Assembly (NCBI GenBank): GCA_036346375.1
Contig: JAYEVE010000198.1
Location: forward strand, 18,063-82,062
Source of the DNA: Guadua angustifolia
Lineage: Eukaryota; Streptophyta; Magnoliopsida; Poales; Poaceae
Direction: 5' to 3'
Length of the DNA stretch: 64,000 nt
The notes under the pieces were generated by a model that had not been told where the DNA came from, ran no database searches, and saw nothing but the letters and a program-made list of their open reading frames with translations. The position numbers and the translations under genes were made by a program. This document shows, piece after piece, positions 56,521-64,000 of the stretch. Every line of letters starts with the position of its first letter. The stretch's first letter is position 1.

Positions 56521-57093
56521 TCTGAAGTGCAACCCATATGGGTTCAAGAGGTCCTAAATTCTTATGTCACTGACAAGTCTGCTCAACAGCTTTTGGCTCG
56601 GTTGGTTGTACATAGTCCCGATGAACAAGGTTTTGAACTGAAAAATGGACTGATCCGCAATGCTGGAAAGATTTGGATTGGGCAAAATTCTGCTTTGCGC
56701 ACAAAACTGATTGCAGCATTCCATTGTAGTGCGCTTGGTGGGCATTCAGGTATGCAAGCAACCTATCACCGGCTCAGTAAACTCTTTCGTTGGACTGATT
56801 TAAAACAAGCTGTCGCAGATTTTATCAAACAATGTGAGACTTGTCAGTTAGCCAAGGGAGAACATCTTAAACCAGCAGGACTTTTGCAGCCTCTACCCAT
56901 TCCAGCAAATGCATGGCAGGACGTGACCATGGACTTCATCGAAGGGCTTCCTAAATCTGATGGGTATGATACAATTATGGTTGTGGTGGATCGATTCTCA
57001 AAGTACGCTCACTTCCTCCCTTTACGTCATCCATTTACTGCACAGTCGGTGGCGTCAGTATTCCTGGATCATATCATCAAATTACATGGCTAG
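56521..57093 (+). pseudogene. Gypsy-1 integrase, zinc finger and core
   Basis: In the frame 56395-57093, after ADALSRAG, comes the H2C2 zinc finger (HSGMQATYHRLSKLF, FIKQCETCQLAKGEH) and the core start (WQDVTMDFIEGLPKSDGYD with the first catalytic Asp, VVVDRFSKYAHF). It ends at a TAG (57091-57093) in place of a Leu or similar residue before PKTI. Confidence 0.93.
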
Positions 57094-57993
57094 CCAAAGA
57101 CAATTACCTTTGACCGAGACCGAGTATTTCTCAGCGCCTTTTGGAAGGATTTATTTCGTGCAATGAATACCACACTTCAATACAGTACGTCGTACCACCC
57201 TCAGACCGATGGTCAAAGTGAACGGGTGAATCAGTGCGTCGAAATGTACCTTCGTTGTGCCGTTCATTCCACACCCGGCAAATGGAAGAGATGGCTTGCT
57301 TTGGCCGAATTATGGTATAACACATCTTACCATACTGCTTTGGGTTGCTCACCTTATAAGGCTATCTATGGCATTGTACCAAATTTGGGAATCGATTTGG
57401 GTTTGGATACTTCGACCGTGACAGACGTTCAAGCTTTCTTACATGAACGCCAGGCATACACTGCATTGTTGAAGCAGCACCTCGCTCGTGCCCAGAATCG
57501 TATGAAGATGCAGGCTGATAAAGGCAGACTGGAGCGCAATTTTCAGGTTGGTGAAAAAGTGTTGCTTCGGCTTCAACCTTATGCTCAGTCCTCCGTAGTG
57601 AACCGACCATTTCCAAAGTTGGCTCACAAGTTTTATGGACCGTACCCTGTTTTGGAGCGCATTGGCTCGGTAGCCTATCGTCTTGATCTGCCTGCAGACA
57701 GTAAGATCCACCCTGTCTTTCATGTTTCACAACTCAAACCATTTCATGCTGATTACTCGCCAGTGTTTCGTGAACTTCCCAAAGTCGTCGAGTTAGACAG
57801 TTCTCTCACTGAACCTGAAGCCATCTTGGAGAGGAGGCTTGTCAAGAAAGGCAATCATGCAGTGGTTCAAGTCTTGATCAAATGGAAAGACATACCAGCA
57901 GATTCCGCTACTTGGGAGGATCTTAATGTGTTGCGCTCACAGTATCCTTCGGCAGTTGCTTGGGGTCAAGCAACAATTCCAAGGGGGGGAAGA
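57094..57993 (+). pseudogene. Gypsy-1 integrase C-terminus and chromodomain
   Basis: After the TAG the same frame has TFDRDRVFLSAFWKDLF (second Asp). From 57163 it is open: YHPQTDGQSERVN with the catalytic Glu, WYNTSYHTALGCSPYKAIYG, the GPF-type C-terminal region (KFYGPYPVLERIGSVAYRL, HPVFHVSQLK) and a chromodomain-like end (ILERRLVKKGNHAVVQVLIKW, ATWEDLNVLRSQYP). Chromodomains can steer integration to marked chromatin. Translation would run into the 3' LTR. A purine tract (AAGGGGGGGAAGA) lies at 57981-57993. Confidence 0.92.
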
Positions 57994-58323
57994 TGTCACG
58001 GACGGCCAGAAGTAGCGCGCGCTTGGGCGGGAAGTCATCTGATTGGGTTGTATCGGTGTTTTGCTGTAGCTGTCATGAATTGTCGGTTAATACAATCGTT
58101 GTGCGTTTTGTGTTATGGTCTGTTGCGTGGGATGTGTCTTGGAGAGGAGGAAAGCGCTGCCAGGGGTATAAATAGCCTGGGCAGTTGTGTGGAAGAAAAG
58201 GGACTGAAAATGAAATGAAACTCTGCTTTTTTGCTTCCTTTGTCGTTTCTTCTTTCGTTCTCTGTTCTTCCGTTGGGCGAACGAATCTCACGTCCCGATC
58301 GCCTGGGGCAAGGGGATATTACA
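57994..58323 (+). repeat. Gypsy-1 3' LTR
   Basis: 330 bp, near-identical to the 5' LTR, with scattered differences such as TTTTGCTGTAGC versus TTTTGTCAGAGT. Confidence 0.94.
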
Positions 58324-58417
58324 CTGTTATGGTCTGGAAGATGATAATTATGATGATGAAAATGGTATTGACACTAACAAATGGGTGCTTAAAGGTTTAG
58401 CAGAAGCTACAATTTGA

Positions 58418-59315
58418 CGTCGATATCTGAATCCGGAATGGTACGCTTGCGCATTTGCCTTTCACTCGTGTATTATTCGCGGTCCTATTATTTCTGTTGG
58501 AATATCTATAGCCATCGCTGGGACATTCACAACTGACTCTTTACACACGTTTCTCTGCATGCATTCGCAGCAAGGGTTCTTAAATCATCATGTTCATGTT
58601 CACCTTGTTTCAAAAATAAAAATCATCATTATGCTCATATTATGGACTAATTGATCTTTTTGGTGTGCGTTTTTTCGAGATTATTTTCAGAAGACCTGGA
58701 TATTTCCTGCTGCGACTTAGCGTGCGCCGAGAAGATCTTCTCCCAGTCTCAATCGCCTCAACATCGCAAGTTGCTTTTCCAGTGAGGATTTGCGCACTCG
58801 AATCTGTGTCCAACAGATTCACGCCACGCGAATCTGTGTCCAACAGATTCAATCCTAGGTGACAGGAATGAAAGGGGGCGTATCTAGTCTGAATACCGAT
58901 TTTGCACGAGGTTAAATTTGCTGCGCCCAATGCCATCCTCGCGTTCCGCTTAGTGAATTACAAGGACTGGCAGCACACCATGTTTTACAACCTTATGAAG
59001 CTTATGACGATGGAATTTAAACCAAGTTTTAAACTTACAGAACCAGGTGGCAGTGTCATGTCATCTATCCATTATTTAAAAAACAAACGTAATTTAAACT
59101 TTTTAGTGTCTTATCCGGACAAATATACGCAGTAAAAAGACGGTGTGCATTGGTCTGGATATTGTCAAACAACCGGTCATTACGCGACCAATTAATCAGA
59201 ATCTCACGCACGATTACACAGTTATTTTTTAGATGAAGGAAGATTTTAAACGATTACACAGTTATGAAAGTACACTTTAAATTATTAATCACTTCATAAA
59301 ATATGTAAAGTCCTA
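58418..59315. other. Flank without recognised gene
   Basis: 58773-58797 (TTGCTTTTCCAGTGAGG...GCGCAC) repeats the splice-like border found at 52621-52646 before the split host ORF. A 23 bp word CGAATCTGTGTCCAACAGATT... is duplicated at 58799-58821 and 58829-58851. A 77-codon frame at 58902-59135 is the only open stretch. I do not recognise it and it may be chance. Confidence 0.4.
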
Positions 59316-59825
59316 CTCCCTCCGACGTCCAAATTTATAAGACGTATTTCTTTTTAGCACATAAACTAAGAAAATATTGAAAATGACTGCATTACCCATA
59401 AATATTATAACTAAACACTATATTCAATGTATGCATGTAGAAAGTATGATACTCCCTCCGTTCCAAAATATAAGGTGTGGTTTAACTTGGTACGGTCTCC
59501 TAAACTATATGTTGACTCTTGATTTCTCTTATCCAATATCATTCATACAAACAAAATCACTATCATTACAAAGTACTTTCAAATATGAATTCGATGGATC
59601 CACTTTTATATCACAAAATCTTTATATAGTTAGACAAATCATTGGTTATTTGAATCTTGAAATACGTGCGCGCCTTATATTTTGAAACGGAGGAGTATAA
59701 AGATAGATATTTATTAGAAGTATATAGGCGAGATCACACTAATTTTATATTAGAATATAAAATATATTTTATATTTATGAATAAGATCATTAATAAATAA
59801 GTCTTATAAATTTGAACGGAGGAAG
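59316..59825. mobile_element. Stowaway-type MITE (outer), with a second MITE inside
   Basis: It starts CTCCCTCCGACGTCCAAATT and ends AAATTTGAACGGAGGAAG, inverted repeats of each other, with TA on both sides (59314-59315 and 59826-59827). The A/T-rich arms include TATAAGAC and GTCTTATA. The inner MITE at 59452-59695 splits it. Without it the element is about 266 bp, a usual Stowaway size. Confidence 0.9.
59452..59695. mobile_element. Stowaway-type MITE (inner)
   Basis: It starts CTCCCTCCGTTCCAAAATAT and ends ATATTTTGAAACGGAGGAG, flanked by TA duplications (59450-59451 and 59696-59697). 244 bp. It belongs to a different subfamily from its host MITE. Confidence 0.92.
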
Positions 59826-59951
59826 TAACTTGTACCATATAGTTTATCTAAATGATAGTACATATAGTATTATGTATTCAATTAAGTGACGTTTTAGCAC
59901 TTTGCACGTAAATTAAGGACTGATGCAAAAGGATTGATCTACTCCTATTTA

Positions 59952-60387
59952 GGGTGCGTTTGGTTGGGTGTACGAGGGTGAACTAAACCGTCCCGTACAG
60001 AATTTGGTTCTGTTTTTGCGTTTGATTGGCTGAACGGAATCATTTGATACAGGATGAGATTGTACAGATTCTTGGAATATTCTAAAAAGATGATGCACAA
60101 TCCCATACGGAAAATGTGACCGAACTAATCGATCTAGAATAGGATTGTTCACTCACACCATCTCTCAAACCAACCTCATCCCTCAATCCAATCTCGTCCT
60201 CTCAACCAAACATCATCTCGTACCATCCTGTATCATTTCATCCAAACAACCAAACAAAATCTTGTATCATTCTATTCAGGCAACTAAACACCTGTCATAT
60301 ACCATCTCATCCAGAATCATCCCATCCATCCTGTATCATCCTATCCCATTCATCCTCAATTCCTCATACATCCAACCAAATGCACCC
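59952..60387. mobile_element. Tourist/PIF-Harbinger-type MITE
   Basis: The inverted ends GGGTGCGTTTGGTTGGGTGT and (other strand) GGGTGCATTTGGTTGGATGT are flanked by TTA on both sides (59949-59951 and 60388-60390), as in PIF/Harbinger elements. The interior repeats CATCCTGTATCAT/ATGATACAGGAT-type words. 436 bp, no coding. Confidence 0.88.
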
Positions 60388-60601
60388 TTAATTCACCGTT
60401 CTTGTAGTCTGGAGAGAAACAAAGTCATATAAAACAAGGAGAATATTAAACACAACCGTGAGCAGTTTGGGAAGAATACTACCTTTATTAAACTCATAGA
60501 GTTATCGGCCAGGGAGCCTCTCAACGTGTCCTCCCTCCATGAAAGCCCCTCAAAAAATGTGTAATTACGTTTAGATCCTTTCACTGGTTGAGGTAATTTT
60601 T

Positions 60602-61240
60602 CTGATTTAATTGAGATATCAAATAATGTTAGAAATTTTTGAAACTTTTTGGTAAGGGTCCTTGGAGCATGAATAAACTACCATAAAAAATTCGAATCAT
60701 AATCAAACTTGTGCAATTTTTCAAAATTCTGACAATGCTACTAATATATTCATAGCAACTCCACTGATTTAATTGAGATAATAAATCATGTTACAGATTT
60801 TTGAAACTTTTTTATAAGTGTCCTGAGATCATGCATAAGCTACCATAAAAAATTGTACAATGATTAAACTTGTGCAATTTTTAGAAATTCTGAACACATT
60901 TAAATTTTGCTATTTTTGGTTTTCCAGAGCTATCAAATGAATTTGATTTTTCAAAATTTTTCAGAAGGGTCCTAGGAGCATACCTAAGCTACTGTAAAAA
61001 TTTCAGATTATGATCAAACTTGTGCAATTTTTACAAAGTCTGACAATGGTGCTAATGGATTTAAAGCAAATTCACTGATTTAATTGAGATGTTAAAGCAT
61101 GTTAGAAATTTCTGAAACTTTTTGAGGAGGGCCCTGAGAGCATGCCTAAGCTATCATAAAAATTTCAAAGCATGATCAAATTTGTGCGATTTTTAAGGAC
61201 AATGCTACTGATGCATTTAAATTTCACGGATTACATGGAA
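60602..61240. repeat. Four-unit tandem repeat of about 157 bp
   Basis: Units begin CTGATTTAATTGAGAT at 60602, 60763 and 61075, and in degenerate form near 60920. Each contains GAAACTTTTT, GGGTCCT(A/T)GGAGCAT, AAGCTACCATAAAAA, ATGATCAAACTTGTGCAATT and TCTGACAATGCTA in the same order. Spacing is 156-161 bp. The last unit is shortened. Confidence 0.88.
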
Positions 61241-61382
61241 ACTCACCCTCATGCGGTGTCGCGACGCAAGTACGCAGCGTAGCACCACGCGGACCTATCT
61301 GGTGGTCAAATACTCACCTTAAAATCCTAGAACGTAACTTAATTTAGAATAAACTCCAACAACTAAAACGTCACATAATTTA

Positions 61383-61394
61383 GAACGGAGGGAG
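61383..61394. repeat. Stowaway MITE end remnant
   Basis: GAACGGAGGGAG followed by TA is a Stowaway terminus. I found no matching left end. Confidence 0.5.
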
Positions 61395-61735
61395 TAACTA
61401 ATTGTAACAATGGGTAAAGATTGTAACGATTTATGCACCCACATCCACTCTGAGTCTCTGACTGAGAGATGCTTCTATGTGTTTTTTTAAATTGTTAAAT
61501 ATTAAAGTATAAATAAAAGGTAGACAATGATTATTTACTCTTATCGCTTGTGTTAAGATTTATGCAACATATATTAAGGGAAGATACACATAATCATCTC
61601 TCACTCTATTTTGTGCATTTCAAAAAAAATCACAGCAGATTCGGAGGTAGTGAGATACTAGATATGTTAGAATATACTAGGTTGAGTTGCGCGCGATGCC
61701 ACGCCACGAGGAAAAAATCTGGTTGCTTTTTTAAA

Positions 61736-62156
61736 AAACTGCGTTGCGGGACTTAAACGTCATTTCGAATTTTTTCGGGATCAGTCTACAGAAAAATCAG
61801 CGAAAGGACCTAAACGCGATTTCCAATTCAGCTATAAACCACGTGTAGGGACCTAAACGTAATTTCAAAATTTCTCGGGTCTATTTTACTTAAAAACGGC
61901 CGAAAGGACCTAAACACGATTTTTGATTTTCCCGAAAGGATCTAATCGTAATTTTCGGATTTTCTAGAGGGACCTCGCCGGGGGGCGACACGTGGCCCCC
62001 CTGGTTGCTTGGCAATCTTTGCCTCTATTATATAGAGTATATTTCCCGAAAGGATCTAATCGTAATTTTTGAATTTTCTAGAGGGGCCTCGCCGGGGGCG
62101 ACACATGGCCCCCCTGTTTGCTCGGCAATCCTTGCCTCTATTATATAGAGTATATT
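61736..62156. repeat. GGACCTAAACG-repeat block with 114 bp tandem duplication
   Basis: The word GGACCTAAACGxxATTT, or close variants, recurs about five times between 61746 and 61950. 61931-62044 and 62045-62156 are head-to-tail copies starting CCCGAAAGGATCTAATCG. Each ends in the palindromic CTCTATTATATAGAG (62024-62038 and 62136-62150). This looks like the end region of a DNA transposon, but I could not assign a superfamily. Confidence 0.65.
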
Positions 62157-62353
62157 AGTATGCATCGAGAATACAACATGTCGGGAAATGACTCACCTCA
62201 CTGCCACGTGGGCCCGGAGCAACGGAGCCGTTCAAAGCCATGGAAATGTAGTTCTGACTTCTGAGCAGTTGTCCGTAGGTTCAGCGAATTGCAATAAAAA
62301 AAATTGTAGTTCTTTGAGTAATACTGTATTAGGGTAATAGTTTTGTGAAATTT

Positions 62354-62487
62354 ACAACGGGTGGAGGTGGGCTGGGTTGGGTGGGGGTAGTTTAACGGGT
62401 GGTGTGTAGAGAGTCGTTATTTGTCTGCAGCACATTGACCCACCTAACCTACATTAATCTGTGCGTAGACCCACCTCCACCCATTGT
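62354..62487. repeat. 134 bp inverted-repeat element
   Basis: The ends ACAACGGGTGGAGGTGGG and (other strand) ACAATGGGTGGAGGTGGG are inverted repeats with one mismatch over 18 bp. No target duplication was found. A small foldback MITE is likely. Confidence 0.6.
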
Positions 62488-62749
62488 AATGTCCTAGTCT
62501 ATTAGTGTGAAGGCCCATGTGACTCATATAAAGTGATAGTGGGATTAGTCCCACGTTAATTGTCTAGAGTTTTAGTAGCATATAATGAATGTTGGGTTCA
62601 AATGTACCACTCTGAGTTAACTCTTTTATACAAAGTGATGATAAAACTGTAAATAGGGTGTTATGCATGCATAAGTTAGCCCTATGGTGGACTAAGTATT
62701 CAGCAAATTTTAGGCCGAGTGTTATACTTATTGACGAATACTCATACAG
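62488..62749. other. Non-coding stretch
   Basis: It contains GTGGGATTAGTCCCACGTTAATTG, resembling U3 parts of grass copia LTRs (compare the TTAATCCCATATTGCTTG of Copia-2), but too little to define an element. Confidence 0.3.
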
Positions 62750-63760
62750 GGGTACCCCACAGCAAGGTATACATCTATTTCAAGATCGTTTCTCTCTCAA
62801 TCGTACGGACATGGCGACAAGATTGGCAACGATGCAGAATGCTGGAGAGGGTATTACCAAAGTCTCCGTCCCTCACAGATGAGATTATCATTGAATATTG
62901 GCTGGAACATCAAATCATCCGTCTTGGGCCCAGCTTAGGGCCTCATAGGACCACGAAGGATCCTCGGCCTCGTTCAGGCCCACTAAGGGAGGTCCGACCG
63001 GCTGGCCTGGCGACGCTCAGAGGGCTCCGACCGCCACAGTCGGGTGTCCCCACAGCTCGACCGCCCCTCGTGTCGGGGCCCCAACGAACTCCGACTCAGC
63101 GACCTCCGCCACGTCGCTAGTCGACTTCAAGCTGGTCACCTGCCCCGTGGACACAACGGCCATGTTGGGGTAGGTGACTCCTTCCCAAGGTGGCGCAGGA
63201 AGCCACCTAAGTCAAGCGCCCGTCCCTTCACCCCGTCAGGCACAGTGAAAAGAGGCACACTCTCCCGGGCAACACCAGAGCGCAGCATAGCCAACGTCAG
63301 CATCTGACGAGTACACAGAGGGCAGGTGTGCCCCTTCCCGACGGAACGGTGCTCGCTGTACCAACCCAGGCATGGGATGAGCAGGACCCGTCAGTCGCCA
63401 GTCGACAGGACCAAAGATCGGGACTCCCGAGCGTAGCATACCCCTACCTCTTTTCTCCAAACTCCCGTGTAACCTGCCCCCTCCGCCTATCTAAAGGGAG
63501 GCAGGACCCTAGGGGAAGGGGATTCGCTTTTCGCATTTGCATTCGACTCATTCCGACCCAAACAAGAGCTTCCGATCACCTCCACTCGGACGAGCGCAAA
63601 GGGTCTGTCCATAGCCCTCGCTTGTAATCCCTCGCAGCTACTTGCGTCTTGAGCAATACAAACCGCCACCACGGACTGGAAGTAGGGACGTTACGCCCGA
63701 ACTAGTATACATCCGGGACTCCTGTAGTCTAACCATTCAAGGAGAGGGGATGCGCAGCCT
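62750..63760 (+). repeat. Gypsy-like LTR, partial
   Basis: GC-rich sequence with the layout of a grass gypsy LTR. It has a GGGTACCCCAC start-like word, CCGACC/CTCCGACC low-complexity parts, a TATA-like CTATCTAAAGGGAGGCAG near 63488, and the R/U5-type CAAACCGCCACCACGGACTGGAAGTAGGGACGTTACGCC near 63660, seen at the same relative place in many grass gypsy LTRs. No partner lies in the window and the limits are estimates. Frames inside it are not accepted as genes. Confidence 0.5.
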
Positions 63761-63765
63761 CAGAT

Positions 63766-63981
63766 TTACAAATTTACTCGCCGGTTATATTTAAACGATA
63801 GGCTTGGCGGCTTAGGTAGGGGCTTTATGTCATCTTCGTGATCTTCGATTCCCATCTTCCTCCTGATGGCTTTTTCACCGACGCCGCATGATCGTGTCGA
63901 GGAGCCGGATCTCGCCGCCTCTCGATTGCCGCCACCCTTGGGAGAGTTTGTACTATCCCAAGCCACTCTTCGCCCTGACAT
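63766..63981 (-). other. Small open frame of unknown nature
   Basis: A 71-codon minus-strand frame rich in Arg, Gly and Ser, without a recognised motif. The plus strand of the same stretch has LPPPLGEFVLSQATLRPDI open to a stop near 63997, which could be leader or gag sequence of the gypsy element whose LTR precedes it. Neither reading is secure. Confidence 0.2.
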
Positions 63982-64000
63982 TCGCCACTTAACCGGCTAA

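Larger units (their letters stand above)
52803..58323 (+). mobile_element. Gypsy-1: complete chromovirus-type Ty3/gypsy element
   Basis: LTRs of 326 and 330 bp (52803-53128 and 57994-58323) enclose gag, protease, reverse transcriptase, RNase H and integrase in gypsy order, with a C-terminal chromodomain-like segment. A perfect Met-tRNA primer site lies one base after the 5' LTR and a G-rich purine tract before the 3' LTR. The target duplication is CTATT versus CTGTT, with one mismatch. Total length 5.5 kb and short LTRs fit compact plant chromoviruses (Reina-like). Stops and shifts make it inactive. Confidence 0.94.
52667..58417 (+). pseudogene. Small host ORF split by the gypsy element
   Basis: An ATG at 52667 opens a frame of 45 codons plus one base up to 52802 (SMPELTTAFVRLDSECLDWC and an acidic DDSDDELYIHG follow). 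When Gypsy-1 and one target duplication are disregarded, the same frame goes on at 58329 with an acidic stretch (LEDDNYDDENG) and NKWVLKGLAEATI to a TGA at 58415-58417. The total is 74 residues, strongly acidic. I do not recognise the family. It may be the last exon of a larger gene because of the splice-like CTTTTCCAG at 52634. The exact frame continuity is the main evidence that it was coding before the insertion. Confidence 0.6.

Noticed and set aside
62024..62150. Helitron 3' ends
   Set aside because: The CTCTATTATATAGAG palindromes are not followed by CTRR at the expected distance.
62719..63672. Long frames in GC-rich DNA
   Set aside because: Interpreted as gypsy LTR sequence; frames overlap on both strands and lack motifs.
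1..64000. tRNA, rRNA, CRISPR arrays, bacterial promoters or terminators
   Set aside because: Nothing in the window supports any of these; TGGTATCAGAGC words are retroelement primer sites, not tRNA genes.

Overview
The window is nuclear plant DNA, almost certainly from a grass. Stowaway-type MITEs with CTCCCTCCG termini and TA duplications, a Tourist-type MITE with TTA duplications, plant Ty1/copia, Ty3/gypsy and L1-type elements, and intron-bearing plant gene fragments all point that way. I cannot name the species. There is no bacterial gene structure, no CRISPR array and no RNA gene that I can support. The landscape is heterochromatin-like: transposons nested in transposons, with only broken pieces of host genes.

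Layout. 1-1496 and 9909-10370 hold a decayed hAT-type transposase (BED zinc finger) split by a complete minus-strand copia element (Copia-1, 1497-9908, target duplication CTCAC). 10371-14604 is AT-rich and non-coding apart from one exon-like piece. A minus-strand L1-type LINE runs from about 33850 down to 27783 and resumes at 14804-14605. It is split by a plus-strand copia (Copia-2, 14805-27777, duplication TAAAC). Copia-2 itself carries a hAT MITE (17205-17886, duplication CAATCGAA) and a gypsy-type solo LTR (20414-26296, duplication TTGGG) that contains a 2.6 kb internal tandem duplication.

33850-36800 is AT-rich with tandem repeats. 36820-44140 is the most gene-like and most unusual stretch. 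It holds two exons of a TatD-family DNase gene (plus strand, its intron split by the young element Copia-4, 37010-41706), an unidentified 3' terminal exon, and on the minus strand exons of a FatB-type acyl-ACP thioesterase directly followed by an exon of an outward-rectifying Shaker-type K+ channel. Intron borders are kept, which is the structure expected of host gene fragments captured and fused by a transposon. Two 5'-truncated LINE tails also lie here.

44955-49204 is the 5' half of another copia (Copia-3), interrupted by a hAT element (46410-47709, duplication GTGATAAC) and a TRIM-like mini LTR element (48031-48935, duplication TAGTT). It ends against a minus-strand gypsy LTR (about 49204-51869) of the same family as the solo LTR in Copia-2. 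A complete chromovirus-type gypsy element (52803-58323) has split a small host ORF whose frame is continuous across the site. 58418-64000 holds nested Stowaway MITEs, a Tourist MITE, a four-unit tandem repeat of about 157 bp, other repeats and a partial gypsy-like LTR.

None of the element polyproteins is fully open. Breaks are mixtures of stops and 1-2 base indels, often in homopolymers. That pattern fits decay, but for the youngest element (Copia-4) it also fits long-read consensus error.
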